A stretch of 64,000 nucleotides of DNA from Streptomyces sp. NK15101. GTDB taxonomy: Bacteria > Actinomycetota > Actinomycetes > Streptomycetales > Streptomycetaceae. The stretch covers positions 62,001 to 126,000 of the forward strand of contig NZ_JAINVG010000011.1 in NCBI RefSeq assembly GCF_020400725.1, read 5' to 3'. This document shows, piece after piece, positions 35,490 through 44,910 of the stretch (positions are counted from its first letter, which is position 1; every line of letters begins with the position of its first letter). The notes under the pieces are model-generated. The model made no database searches. It had not been told where the DNA came from and saw nothing but the letters and a program-made list of their open reading frames with translations. Position numbers and translations under genes: made by a program.

Positions 35490-36278
35490 ATGGCGACGGT
35501 ACAGGTCGACGGCCTGGGGGTTGCTTACGACCGCGTGGGCGAGGGGCCGCCCCTCGTGTTTCTGCACGGTGCGGCGCAGGACGCCCGCGCCTGGCGGCCG
35601 CAACTCGACGCGCTGGCGGACGCGTTCACGGTGGTGGCCTGGGACGAGCCAGGAGCGGGCCGCTCCTCCGACGTGCCCGAGTCCTTCGTCCTCGCGGACT
35701 ACGCCCGTTGCGTGGCCGCGGTCGTGGAGTCACTGCGGCTCGGACCGGCGCACATCGCCGGTCTGTCCTGGGGAGGCACCCTAGCCCTGGAGTTCTACCG
35801 CCACCACGCGGGCCTCGTGAGGACGCTGGTCCTCATCGACACCTACGCGGGCTGGAAGGGCTCCCTGCCCGCGGAGGAGGTGCGGGCCCGGGTCGAGGGC
35901 GCGCGCCGGATGCTGGCCGCGCCGCCCGGCGAGTTCGATCCGACCCTGCCCGGACTGTTCGCCGGCGAGCCGCCCGCCGCGTACGCGCCCCTGCTGAACG
36001 CGATGACGGACGCCGTACGCCCCGAGTCCATGCGGAGGCAGCTGTCCCTCATGGCCGAGACGGACCAGCAAGATCTCCTGCCCACCGTCTCGGTGCCCAC
36101 CCTCCTGCTCTGGGGGGAGCGGGACGTGCGCTCGCCACTGGCCGTGGCGCGACGGTTCCAGGAAGCGATCCCGGACGCCGAGCTGGTCGTGATCCCGGGC
36201 GCGGGGCACGTCAGCAACCTGGAACGGCCCGAGGAGTTCAACCGAGCCGTCCGCGACTTCTGCCGCGCCCATTCCTGA
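35490..36278 (+). CDS. Alpha/beta hydrolase
   Basis: A 262-residue hydrolase beginning MATVQVDGLGVAYDRVGEG. The oxyanion strand is VFLHGAAQDARAW, the nucleophile elbow GLSWGGTLAL, the acid in LLWGERDVRSP and the base in IPGAGHVSNLERPEEF, so the triad is complete. It resembles esterases and enol-lactone-type hydrolases. It has no signal peptide. The substrate is unknown. Confidence 0.87.
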   Translation: MATVQVDGLGVAYDRVGEGPPLVFLHGAAQDARAWRPQLDALADAFTVVAWDEPGAGRSSDVPESFVLADYARCVAAVVESLRLGPAHIAGLSWGGTLALEFYRHHAGLVRTLVLIDTYAGWKGSLPAEEVRARVEGARRMLAAPPGEFDPTLPGLFAGEPPAAYAPLLNAMTDAVRPESMRRQLSLMAETDQQDLLPTVSVPTLLLWGERDVRSPLAVARRFQEAIPDAELVVIPGAGHVSNLERPEEFNRAVRDFCRAHS

Positions 36279-36465
36279 GCCTGCGCCGGTCCCCCGTCAC
36301 GTGGCGAACGGATGCGCCGGCCCGGTGACGGGCGACGGACCGTCGAATTCACGACACGGCACCGTGTCCGGCGAGCCGGTCCGAGGTCCTGTGGGCTCCG
36401 ACGCGCGCGGCAGGACGGTCCGGGGGGCCGGTCAGGGAGGCCCGGCCGGGGAGGCCCGCGGCGGG

Positions 36466-37266
36466 TCAGAGGATCAGTTCCTCGCCCAGGCCCGGGGTGA
36501 GGACCTCGTAGGGCTCGCCGGCAGCCGCGTCGAGGAAGCGGGCGAGTTCGTCGGGCTGCCGGGTGGTGTAGAAGCCTTCGGAGTGGAAGCCGTCGTAGTG
36601 CATCGGTATCGCGGTCCTCGCCTGGAGGAGACGGGCCACGACGGCCGCGTGCCGGGCGTCGAGCGAGGCCGGGTAGGGGCTCGCCGGCTGGCAGTGCGGG
36701 AAGCAGACGGTCGGCCCGTTGATGGGCGTGAGGACGGCGTCGAAGGGGCCGTGGCGGCGGGCGGCGCGCCACCAGTAGCCGTGGTACATGGTGTCGCCCA
36801 GGTGGATCACACGGGTTCCGTCGGCTTCGACGGCCCAGGAGACCTGGGGATCGCCGAGGGTGTCGACGGCGGGGACCGCGGCGATGGTGAAGGGCCCGAT
36901 GGTCGTGGTCTCCCACAGGCCCATGGGCCGCCGGGGCAGGTCGTGGGCGGTGAGTTCGGCCTCCGCCTGGAGGGTCCAGAGGTTCTCGTGGTCGTCGCCG
37001 CCGAAGGACTCGGGGTGCAGGACCGTCCCACCGGGCCGCAGGGCGCGGGCGAGGGCGCCGGCGTCGGTGTGGTCGCGGTGGAGGTGGGTGCAGAGTCCGG
37101 CGAGCACCTGGCCTTCGGTGCGGGGCGGCACCACCTTCGGCAGCGGCACTCCCGAGAGCGCCGTCCCCTCCAGGACGCCTTCGGGCCGGCCGAGCAGGTC
37201 GATGACCAGGCTCTCGCCCTGCGCTTCGAGCTCCACTCCGGCCCAGCCGAGCCAACGGACACGCAT
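36466..37266 (-). CDS. MBL-fold metallohydrolase (UlaG-like)
   Basis: A 266-residue enzyme; GGGGGAGG precedes ATG 37266. Metal motifs THLHRDHTDA, HLGDTMYHGYWW and IPMHYDGFHSEGF fit the UlaG-like branch of the metallo-beta-lactamase fold. It is divergent from a TetR regulator with a long dyad between the starts, so it is probably the target of that repressor. The substrate may be a lactone or phosphoester. Confidence 0.83.
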   Translation of the reverse strand: MRVRWLGWAGVELEAQGESLVIDLLGRPEGVLEGTALSGVPLPKVVPPRTEGQVLAGLCTHLHRDHTDAGALARALRPGGTVLHPESFGGDDHENLWTLQAEAELTAHDLPRRPMGLWETTTIGPFTIAAVPAVDTLGDPQVSWAVEADGTRVIHLGDTMYHGYWWRAARRHGPFDAVLTPINGPTVCFPHCQPASPYPASLDARHAAVVARLLQARTAIPMHYDGFHSEGFYTTRQPDELARFLDAAAGEPYEVLTPGLGEELIL

Positions 37267-37290
37267 GTGAGGTCCTCCCCCATCGATTTT

Positions 37291-37333
37291 TACCGGACGA
37301 TCGTTCGCTAAAATAGCAGACGATCGATCGGTA
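37291..37333 (+). promoter_or_regulatory. TetR-type operator dyad between tetR and the MBL gene
   Basis: An 18-base arm dyad centred on 37312 (TACCG...CGGTA, inner ACGATCGT-like arms, centre GCTAAAATAGC) matches at 14 of 18 pairs. It covers nearly all of the AT-rich promoter between the divergent genes. Confidence 0.6.
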
Positions 37334-37344
37334 AGATCGTGGGC

Positions 37345-38004
37345 ATGAGGAAATCGGCCGAAGAGGCCCGGCGCACCCGGGAACGCATCGTCGAGACCGC
37401 GGTGCACCAGGCGTCCGGACTGGGACTGTCCGGACTGACCATCGGCGTGCTGGCGGAGACGCTCGAGATGAGCAAGGCGGGGGTCGTCGGCCCCTTCGGT
37501 TCGCGCGCCGGCCTCCAACTCGCCGCCCTCGACCGGGCGGTGGAGATGTTCACGGCGGCGGTGGTGACGCCCGGTCGCGCCGGCGGCGCGGGCCTGCCGT
37601 GCCTGCACGCCGTGATCGACGCCTGGTGCGCCTACCTGGCCGACTGTCCGTTCCCCAACGGCTGCTTCGTCACGGCCGCGTCCTGCGAACTCGACGGCCG
37701 GCCGGGCGAGTTGCGCTCCCGTCTGTACGACACGGTCACCCGGTGGCGGAGCTTCCTGGCCGAGCAGATCACCATCGCGCAGGCCGCCGGCGACCTCGAC
37801 CCGGACCTCGACCCCGAGGACCTCGTGTCCCTCCTGACCGGCCTCGCCATGGCCGCCAACCAGGAGATCCAGCTCCTCGACGACGAGCGCGCCGCGCCCC
37901 GCGCCCGCCGCCTCATGCGCACCGCGCTCGCCGCCCACCGCCGCCCGGGGCCGGCCCCTCAGGAGCCCGCCCCGGCGGCCGAGGCCCCCGCGGGGCGGGA
38001 GTGA
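37345..38004 (+). CDS. TetR family regulator
   Basis: A 219-residue repressor starting at ATG 37345. The N-terminal HTH runs RTRERIVETAVHQASGLGLS to LAETLEMSKAGVVGPFGS. The C-terminal TetR_C domain contains CPFPNGCFVTAASCELDGRPG. It probably represses the divergent MBL hydrolase and itself through the dyad upstream. Confidence 0.85.
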   Translation: MRKSAEEARRTRERIVETAVHQASGLGLSGLTIGVLAETLEMSKAGVVGPFGSRAGLQLAALDRAVEMFTAAVVTPGRAGGAGLPCLHAVIDAWCAYLADCPFPNGCFVTAASCELDGRPGELRSRLYDTVTRWRSFLAEQITIAQAAGDLDPDLDPEDLVSLLTGLAMAANQEIQLLDDERAAPRARRLMRTALAAHRRPGPAPQEPAPAAEAPAGRE

Positions 38005-38050
38005 CCCGCCGGCAGGTGACCTTTCGACGGTGAACCGCCACCGAGCCCCG

Positions 38051-38083
38051 GGCCGCCGGAGGAGTCGTCGAAACCCGGCGGCC
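38051..38083 (+). terminator. Possible hairpin terminator after tetR
   Basis: GGCCGCCGG and CCGGCGGCC form a perfect 9-bp stem with a 15-base loop, 46 bases after the tetR stop. Confidence 0.35.
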
Positions 38084-38230
38084 GGAGCACCGGTGCATGC
38101 CCGAAGGGGCGCAGGCGCAACCGGCGGCGCGATGCGGCGCTCGCTCTGACCCCCGGGCCGGCCCAGGAGGCGGTACCGGCGAATTGTGCGGCCGGAGCCA
38201 TCAGCGCCGCCGCACGCATCCGGCAGGCCG

Positions 38231-38582
38231 TCAGCGATCGGACGGCGGTCCGCCTGCCCGGAGCTGCCGGTCCAGGTATTCGATCAACCTGACTTCGCTT
38301 CGCTCGAGACGCTCCCTCTGGTCTCGGGGCAGCGACGCCAAGGCGTCGGCAAGGGTCCTCCTCCTGGGAACTCGCACCATCGAGCCGGAGTAGACGCGGC
38401 AGCCGGAACACCAGGCCAACGCTATGCACCGCTCGAACAGGGGCGACTCAGGTGGATGGAAGCGGTATGCGTACGAGCGGACGGGCGTCTCGCAGGCCGC
38501 GCAGATCCGCTGGTCACCAGCCTGGACCGTCTCCCAGGATCCGGTCTTGATCCACCGCCGCCGCTCGCCATGTGCTCTTCAC
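38231..38582 (-). pseudogene. Small zinc-ribbon protein gene with a frameshift
   Basis: The reading phase ending at 38231 encodes ICAACETPVRSYAYRF and CIALAWCSGCRVYSG, two CxxC knuckles of a zinc ribbon, then a helical tail EVRLIEYLDRQLRAGG. It has no start: TGA lies just upstream of that phase. Another phase begins with GTG 38582 (KSTWRAA) and joins it if one base is removed from the GCGGCGGCGG run near 38550. The gene is probably about 115 residues, either broken or mis-assembled. Function is unknown. Confidence 0.5.
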
Positions 38583-38935
38583 ATCGTCATGCCGGCCATT
38601 CTTCCCCGCGACGCCCCGCGCCGGCACCCGATTCCCCCCTCGCGACCGGCTCGGCACGCCTTCTCGTACGCACCTCCGCACTTCCACTCGTACGCCCTCG
38701 GCCAGGGCAGCACCTCCGCCACCGGGTCCACCGAGCCGGCTCTCATCACCGTGCGCCGGGATCGTCACGAGCCCCTCCTCCCAGGAACCGGCCACCAGTC
38801 GGATCTCACGCTCACGGTGCTGCGAGAGCGACGGCTGCTCCGGGTCGCGATGTCGCGGCAGCCGCATGGTGTCCGCCGGTCGAAGACCGCCTAACCTGTT
38901 GATCTTTACGCCGGTCGAACCAGGGGTGGGATCGT
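38583..38935 (+). other. Intergenic region, no recognised gene
   Basis: About 350 bases with open frames on both strands but no recognisable protein, ribosome site or structured element. A promoter for the propeller gene is expected at its right end. Confidence 0.3.
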
Positions 38936-40180
38936 ATGACATGGCGAACGAACGACGCGCGCGCCGTTCGACCCGAATCGGCGGGCAGGTGGCACACGGC
39001 ACTCGCCCTGACCGTCGTGGCGGCCATCGCGCTCGCCTTCATCGCGGGTCTCGTCTATCTCGTCCTGCCGGGCTACATGCCCTTCAACGCGATGACCACC
39101 GTCTGGGAGGCACCGCACGACGGCGAGGCCGCCGAGGGCGGAAACGACACCTGGCTCGTCGGCGACATCGTCGTCCGCAGCCGCGTCGACGGCGCGACCG
39201 CCTTCGACGTCCGGTCGGGGAAGAAGCGCTGGGAGTACCTCGTGCCCGACCGGGCCGAGACGTGCGGGTCGGGTGCCGACATCGCCGTCGGGGTCGCCCT
39301 GATCGCATTCCGTGAGGCGAGGCCGCAGGAGAAGGGCTGCGTCACCGTCGTGGCGGTCGACCTCGCCGACGGCCGGGAACTGTGGCGCACCACGGGCGTC
39401 TCGGCGGCGTTCCTGGACGATGTCGTCACCACCGGCGGCGGCCTCGGCGTTCTCCTCGACGGCGGCCGCCTGCGCGCCGTCGACCTGAGGACCGGTGCCC
39501 CGCGCTGGACGGCTCCGCTGTCGAAGGGCTGCGACCCGCGCGGCCTCGGTCTGGCCCCGAAGCAGGTGGTCGTCGCCTTGATGTGCGGCACCGGGGCCGT
39601 GGTTGCAGCGTTCGATCCGGTGAACGGCAGGACACGGTGGACCGTGCCCGTCGACGCCCGGCGCGGTGTCGACGCGGATGCGGAGCTGAGCGTCGTCTCC
39701 GCCGACCCGCCGACGGTCCGGGTCCACGAGACGGACGGCGACGGACCGGGCGCCGTCCTCGCCTTCGGACCGGACGGCCGCGCCCGGAGCAGGATCGACG
39801 CCGTCGGCGACTACGGCCAGATCTTCACGGCGGTCGTCGAGGACGGACGGCTCTTCGCTCTCACCGGGTCGGGGAGGGGACAGAGCGGCCCCTTCGGCGG
39901 GATCGTCGCCTTCGACCTGGCGACCGGCGGTGAGCTGTGGCGGAAGGCCGGCGGGGGCTCCGCGTTCGATGTGGCGGACGGCCGGGTGACGGTCGTGAGG
40001 CCCAGCTACAAGAACGGCGACCTGATGTTCGTCATCGACGCGGCCACGGGCGACGAGGAGGATGAGCGGGCGTTCCGCGACCGTGTAGCGGGCGCGGGGG
40101 ACGTGCTCACCCATCAGGACCTGGTGGTGGTGGTCGGAGGGAGCGCGGGGCACGCCTTCACCGTGTACGAGCGCTGGTGA
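38936..40180 (+). CDS. Membrane-anchored PQQ-type beta-propeller protein
   Basis: A 414-residue protein with an N-terminal membrane anchor (HTALALTVVAAIALAFIAG) and an external propeller. Repeats such as GATAFDVRSGKKRWEY, VVAVDLADGRELWRTTG and LRAVDLRTGAPRWTAPL are the PQQ/BamB-type Trp-ended blades. It lacks dehydrogenase active-site features, so a scaffold or sensor role is more likely than enzymatic. The gene stands alone. Confidence 0.75.
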   Translation: MTWRTNDARAVRPESAGRWHTALALTVVAAIALAFIAGLVYLVLPGYMPFNAMTTVWEAPHDGEAAEGGNDTWLVGDIVVRSRVDGATAFDVRSGKKRWEYLVPDRAETCGSGADIAVGVALIAFREARPQEKGCVTVVAVDLADGRELWRTTGVSAAFLDDVVTTGGGLGVLLDGGRLRAVDLRTGAPRWTAPLSKGCDPRGLGLAPKQVVVALMCGTGAVVAAFDPVNGRTRWTVPVDARRGVDADAELSVVSADPPTVRVHETDGDGPGAVLAFGPDGRARSRIDAVGDYGQIFTAVVEDGRLFALTGSGRGQSGPFGGIVAFDLATGGELWRKAGGGSAFDVADGRVTVVRPSYKNGDLMFVIDAATGDEEDERAFRDRVAGAGDVLTHQDLVVVVGGSAGHAFTVYERW

Positions 40181-40811
40181 CGGACGTCTCGGGTGGCCCG
40201 CACAGGCGCCGAGCACCGCGATGGGCCACAGGGCCGTCCATCCGGCCGAGGTGATCGAGACGCGCCGGGCGTTCATCGCCCGCCGGCGATGAATTCGCCG
40301 GGCGTCATCCCCGGCCGGCCCCTCCGGGGCCGGGCGGCGGGCCTCGCGGTCCGCGCCGAGGAGTTCCGGCACGGAGGTACAGGAAGGCCGAGCACGCGGT
40401 CGCGCGGCTGCTGCTCCCCACCGTGCCGCTGCCGCACGTCGTGGCCGCCGTCGCGTTCATGCACGACACCGACGGCCGGATCGACCGCGGGACACCGGAC
40501 GAACGGGCGGCCGCGCTCACGGACGTGGTGGACCGTCCGTACCGGCCCTCCGTACCGGCCACCCTTCGTCCAGGCCCTCGTCGGCGTCCAGCGCCTCCGC
40601 CTCGACGCGGTGCGCCGTGCGGGCGCGTCCCTGGCGACGCGGACCTCCGGTCCGCCGGCGTCGGCGGCCGTACCGCTGCCGCGGGGATGACGGCACGGGC
40701 CCGACGATCCCTGCGGGCCGGCTCCTGGGGGTTGTCCGGAAAGCAGCACCGCCCGACAGGCAGGGGCCGCGACGTCCGGCGTGAGGGACGCGAGGCCGTG
40801 CCGCGCCGGGT
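40181..40811 (+). other. Intergenic region, no convincing gene
   Basis: About 630 bases. A plus-strand stretch near 40390-40545 (VARLLLPTVPLPHVVAAVAF) has protein-like composition but no start and runs into low-complexity sequence. It may be a decayed gene; I do not recognise it. Confidence 0.25.
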
Positions 40812-41636
40812 TCAGTCGGCGACCTCGATCGCGAAGGCGTCCCGCACCCCGCTCCCGCCCGCGTCGGTGAGATGGACGACGCGCGGCGAGACGCCGTACC
40901 GCAGCCAGGTCAGGTCGAAGAACCTGGCGGCCAGTGCGGCGCCCAGCGCACCGGCGAGGTGATGGCGCCGTTCGCTCCAGTCGACGCAGTACCGCACCAC
41001 CGGGCGTCGCCCTCGGAGCAGTGCGTCCACGTCGATGCCGAACCCGGTGAAGCGCTCGGCTCCTCGAGGCGTGAGGTGGTACGTCGCCCGCCTGCCGTAG
41101 GAGGCGGGCCGATCGGGGCGCCGGCCGGATGCGGGGACGTCCTCCTCCCGCCGCAGCAGCCCCTGGTCGAGAAAGCCTTCCATGAGCAGCACGCCCAGGG
41201 ACCCCGCGAGGTGGTCGTAACACGTGCGCGACCGCCGCAGCGCGTTCCGCCGGCTGTGGGCGCGCAACGTGGTCACCGGAGCGGGGTCGGGCGGCGCGAT
41301 GACCGCCAGCGCCTCCAGGGCGGTGACGACGTCGGGGCCGGCCAGGCGGAAGTACCGGTGGCGTCCTGAGTGTTCGGCCCGTACGAGCCCCGCCTCGGCC
41401 AACCGCGTCAGGTGCACGCTCGCCGTCGGCACGCTCACCCCGGCTTCGGCCGCCAGGACCGTGACGGCCAGCGGTCGGCCGTCGCACAGCGCCTTGAGCA
41501 TCCGGGCCCGCGAAGCGCTGGCCAACAGGCGTGCGGCGCGCGCAAGTTCCGGCTCCGGCTGCGGCTCCGGCTTTGACTCCGGCTCCACATCCGTTCTGGC
41601 CGTTGACTGGTCTGCGGCTTCGTCCATGCGCGTCAT
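40812..41636 (-). CDS. ArsR-type winged-helix regulator
   Basis: A 274-residue regulator starting near ATG 41636 or 41627. After an acidic linker (ESKPEPQPEPELARA) comes the HTH: RARMLKALCDGRPLAV to SVPTASVHLTRLAEAGLV, then RAEHSGRHRYFRLAG. The C-terminal 170 residues are an extra domain, as in long ArsR-type regulators of drug efflux. It is divergent from an MFS efflux pump 51 bases away and probably controls it. Confidence 0.82.
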   Translation of the reverse strand: MTRMDEAADQSTARTDVEPESKPEPQPEPELARAARLLASASRARMLKALCDGRPLAVTVLAAEAGVSVPTASVHLTRLAEAGLVRAEHSGRHRYFRLAGPDVVTALEALAVIAPPDPAPVTTLRAHSRRNALRRSRTCYDHLAGSLGVLLMEGFLDQGLLRREEDVPASGRRPDRPASYGRRATYHLTPRGAERFTGFGIDVDALLRGRRPVVRYCVDWSERRHHLAGALGAALAARFFDLTWLRYGVSPRVVHLTDAGGSGVRDAFAIEVAD

Positions 41637-41687
41637 ACAAGCACGGTTTGGCGAGCGGCTAAATATCGGGAGCCGAGGATCGCCGAC

Positions 41688-43121
41688 ATGCGCAATACGA
41701 CCGGAACAGCAGCGGCGAACGAGGCACCCGTCTCCCCGGCCGGGAAACTCTCGTGGCCCCCTCTCATCGCCCTCAGCCTGGGCTACTTCCTCGTGATGCT
41801 GGACGTCACCGTCGTCACCGTGGCCGTCCCCGTCATCCGCGACTCGGTCGGTGCAGGCGCCTCGGCGGCGGCCTGGGTCGTCGACGGCTACAGTGCCGTC
41901 TTCGGCGGCCTGCTGCTCATGGGCGGTGGCTTCGGTGACCGGCTCGGGCACCGGAGGGTGTTCCTCACCGGCCTCGGTGTCTTCACCCTCGCCTCGGCAG
42001 GCTGCGCCCTGGCCACCACCCCGGCGGCGCTCATCGCCGGGCGTCTCGCACAGGGTGCCGGCGGCGCCCTCCTGGTGCCCACCTCCCTGGCCCTGCTGAC
42101 CGCGGCCTACCCGGCCGCGGCGGTGCGGGCGAAGGCCCTCGGCTTCTGGGCCGCCATCTCCGGCATCGCGTTCGCGGCGGGCCCCCTCGTAGGCGGTCTG
42201 CTGGTGACGGGCCTGAGCTGGCGTGCCGCCTTCTGGATCAACGTTCCGGTCGCACTGCTGGCCGTCTGGCTGACCCTCGAGAACGTTCCCTCACCCGTAA
42301 ACCGGGCGGGGGCACGCGGTCTGGACCCGCTCGGCCAGCTCCTGGGCGTCGTCGGTGTGCTGGCGTCGGCCGGCATGCTCAACGAGGCCGGCACCCGGGG
42401 CTGGACCTCGCCGGTGGTACTGGGCACCGGTCTCCTCGGTGCGGCCGCGCTCGCCCTGTTCGTCCTGGTCGAGCTGCGGACGGAGGCACGCGGCCTCGCC
42501 GAGAAGCCGCCCCTGCTCCCCCTGTCGCTCTTCCGGTCACCCGGCTTCTCCGCCACCACCGCGGTGGGCGTCCTGCTCAACCTCGGCTACTACGGCATGC
42601 TCTACCTGTCCACGCTCTATCTGCAGAACGAACGCGGCTACGACGCGCTGGGCGCCGGTCTCGTCCTGCTGCCGACGGTGTGCATGGCCCTCGTCGCAGC
42701 TCCGCTCGCCGGCCGTCTGACCGCCCGCTACGGCCCGTACGCACCGATGGCGGGGGCCCTGCTGCTCGGCGCGGCCGGGTTCACCGGCTGGCTGCTCGCA
42801 GGTCCCGACACCCCGTACTGGGCGCTGCTGCCCGCCCTCGTCGCGACCGGCCTCGCCACCCCGACCACGGTTCTGGCGGCCACCGCCGCCATCATGCAGA
42901 GCGCCCCCGTCGAGAACGCCGGCGTGGCCTCAGCGGTGTTCAACGTGGCCCGCCAGACCGGCAATTCGCTCGGCGTCGCTCTCTTCGCGTCCCTCCTCGC
43001 AGACCGGGACCTGGTCTCGGGCCTGCACGTCTCGGCCCTCATCGCCTCGGCGGCCTTCTTCACCGCGGCGCTGCTCGCCCTGTCCAGCCGGCGCAAGGCA
43101 CAGGCGCGCGCCGCGTCCTGA
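41688..43121 (+). CDS. DHA2-type MFS drug efflux transporter
   Basis: A 477-residue, 14-helix transporter; GAGG precedes ATG 41688. Motifs: LDVTVVTVAVPVIRDSV (helix 1, DHA2), GDRLGHRRVFLTG (motif A) and AISGIAFAAGPLVGGLLV (antiporter motif C). It resembles EmrB/QacA proton-drug antiporters. The ArsR-type neighbour probably regulates it. The exported compound is unknown. Confidence 0.87.
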   Translation: MRNTTGTAAANEAPVSPAGKLSWPPLIALSLGYFLVMLDVTVVTVAVPVIRDSVGAGASAAAWVVDGYSAVFGGLLLMGGGFGDRLGHRRVFLTGLGVFTLASAGCALATTPAALIAGRLAQGAGGALLVPTSLALLTAAYPAAAVRAKALGFWAAISGIAFAAGPLVGGLLVTGLSWRAAFWINVPVALLAVWLTLENVPSPVNRAGARGLDPLGQLLGVVGVLASAGMLNEAGTRGWTSPVVLGTGLLGAAALALFVLVELRTEARGLAEKPPLLPLSLFRSPGFSATTAVGVLLNLGYYGMLYLSTLYLQNERGYDALGAGLVLLPTVCMALVAAPLAGRLTARYGPYAPMAGALLLGAAGFTGWLLAGPDTPYWALLPALVATGLATPTTVLAATAAIMQSAPVENAGVASAVFNVARQTGNSLGVALFASLLADRDLVSGLHVSALIASAAFFTAALLALSSRRKAQARAAS

Positions 43122-43332
43122 CCTTCCGCACCGCCACGAACGCCGGCTTCGTCGTCGTCCACGGCATCGTCACCGGCGACGCTGACTTGACGACACTGAC
43201 GGCGCTTTGGACACCTCATCCACGCTCCGGGTCTCCAGCCGCGCCCGCCCGCACCCGCACCCGCGCTTGTGCTCGCGCCCGCGCTTGCGAGGAATCCAGG
43301 CGCCCGCTGGGATTCCCGTAACGTTCGTCCCC

Positions 43333-43896
43333 ATGACAGCCCTCGATGCCCTCGTCCGCCTCTGCCCGCCGCCGGCCGATCCGCCGCCCGCGGTGGACTG
43401 GGCGCAGGCCGAAGGCTCCCTGGGCACTGCTCTGCCCGCCGACTACAAGCAGCTCGTCGACGCGTACGGCGACGGCGTCTTCGACGACACGATCTGGCTG
43501 CTCGTCCCCGACTCCGCCTACGACGACTGCGACCTGCGCACTCAGGCGACGGAACGAGTCGAGATCCTGAGCAACCTGTGGGAGTTCGAGGCGAAGCCCG
43601 CGGAACTGCTGGAGGCGGGCGCGAGGGTCGTGCCGTGGGCCTTCGAGGAGGGCACGGGGGCGTTCCTGTACTGGCTGGCGCGGCCCGGCCGGCAGCCCGA
43701 CGAGTGGACCGTGCTCTACAACGAGGGGCGCGGCCCGTTGTGGGAGCACCACGACATGGGGTGCTCCGCCTTCCTGCTGGCGGTGCTCACCGGGACGGCG
43801 GACACGGAGTACTTCGACTCCCTCCACGAAGTACCGAGGCCGACGCAGCACCGTTTCGCGACGGCCGACCAGACCCTCGGGGCGTCCCAGGGCTGA
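43333..43896 (+). CDS. SMI1/KNR4-like protein
   Basis: A 187-residue protein. The core WAQAEGSLGTALPADYKQLV, followed by YGDGVFDDTIWLLVPDS, is the SUKH (SMI1/KNR4) signature; these are often immunity proteins of polymorphic toxin systems. No toxin gene is adjacent. It is preceded by a simple Arg/Pro-coding (CGCCCGCACC-type) repeat near 43240-43290. Confidence 0.7.
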   Translation: MTALDALVRLCPPPADPPPAVDWAQAEGSLGTALPADYKQLVDAYGDGVFDDTIWLLVPDSAYDDCDLRTQATERVEILSNLWEFEAKPAELLEAGARVVPWAFEEGTGAFLYWLARPGRQPDEWTVLYNEGRGPLWEHHDMGCSAFLLAVLTGTADTEYFDSLHEVPRPTQHRFATADQTLGASQG

Positions 43897-44064
43897 CACC
43901 GCCAATCGGCCCTCGCCGCGACGGCGCGGGCCGCATGCCGGGTCAGGTCACCCGCTCGCCGCAGAGAGAAACAACGCGATGGCCTGCTCAGCCGGCAGGG
44001 CGGAGCCGCCCTGCCGACCCGAATTCGGATGCGCCGGTCTGCGGGGCGGTCGCATACTCGTCGC

Positions 44065-44568
44065 ATGGCTTCACCCTCCGGTCGGTTTCGGGATCCGCGC
44101 AGCACCGAGTACGACTTCATCGGTTCGATCACGGTGCGCTGCCCCGGCTGCGCGAAGGCCGCTCGCGTCGTTCCCGCCCCCGAGGGGGACTCCTTCCCCG
44201 GCGGCCGGGTGTTGTTCAGGCCTCGGCGTCTGGTCTGCCGTGGCTGCGGACTGTCACGGGTGTGGAGCGGCCGTCGTGTCGCGCTCCCCCACGGCACGGC
44301 CCGACCCGCGACGGATCCGTACTTCGGCGTGCCGCTGTGGCTCCAGGTGGAGACCCGGCACGGCTGGTTGTGGGCGTACGACCTCGAACATCTCGACCTG
44401 ATCCACCGTTTCGTCCAGGCGTCGCTGCGGGAACGAGCGCCCTGGTACGACACCGGGCAGAAGATGACCTTGGTGGCCCGCCTTCCGACGTGGATCAAGC
44501 GAGCGAAGAACCGGGACGAGGTCCTGCGTGCCGTCGGTCGGATCCACGGATTGTCAGCTGCCGCCTGA
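44065..44568 (+). CDS. Zinc-ribbon hypothetical protein
   Basis: A 167-residue protein. ITVRCPGCAKAARVVPAPEG and RLVCRGCGLSRVWSG give two CxxC knuckles for zinc binding. A C-terminal helical part contains HRFVQASLRERAPWYDTGQK. It resembles TFIIB-type zinc-ribbon hypotheticals frequent in Streptomyces. Function is unknown. Confidence 0.65.
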   Translation: MASPSGRFRDPRSTEYDFIGSITVRCPGCAKAARVVPAPEGDSFPGGRVLFRPRRLVCRGCGLSRVWSGRRVALPHGTARPATDPYFGVPLWLQVETRHGWLWAYDLEHLDLIHRFVQASLRERAPWYDTGQKMTLVARLPTWIKRAKNRDEVLRAVGRIHGLSAAA

Positions 44569-44712
44569 GTGGAGGGGTCCGAGAAGCCGGCGGAGATGCC
44601 CACGGCGTCCAGGTGCGGCAGCGGCTCGGCACCCAGGTCACGGTAGACGGCCTCGCCCTCCGGGGGCTGGGCGAGCCAGTTCTCCTTGAAGACCTGGGTG
44701 ACGTCACGCGGG
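44566..44712 (-). pseudogene. C-terminal fragment, azoreductase/NAD(P)H-oxidoreductase-like
   Basis: The frame reads QVFKENWLAQPPEGEAVYRD and LGAEPLPHLDAVGISAGF, like the C-terminal part of an FMN-dependent oxidoreductase or azoreductase, with no N-terminal flavodoxin fold. The HxlR remnant next to it supports loss of a divergent regulator-enzyme pair. The family call is tentative. Confidence 0.35.
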
Positions 44713-44910
44713 GTGGAACCGACGGGGAACGCGGTCGAGCGCGTCTTCAAGCTGTTCGGCAAGCGCTGGACCGGCATCGCCATGACGTCACTGATGGGCG
44801 GTCCGGCCCCCTTCTCAAACCCGCGGCGTACGGTCCCCGGCATCAGCGCGCGCATGCTCTCCGACCGCCTCACCGAGCTGCGGGCCGCCGGCCTGGTCAC
44901 CGGGACAGGC
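44713..44910 (+). pseudogene. HxlR-family regulator fragment
   Basis: The frame reads AVERVFKLFGKRWTGIAMTS and GISARMLSDRLTELRAAGLV, the winged helix of HxlR regulators. The usual N-terminal Cys is missing and the C-terminus is replaced by unrelated sequence. Confidence 0.55.
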
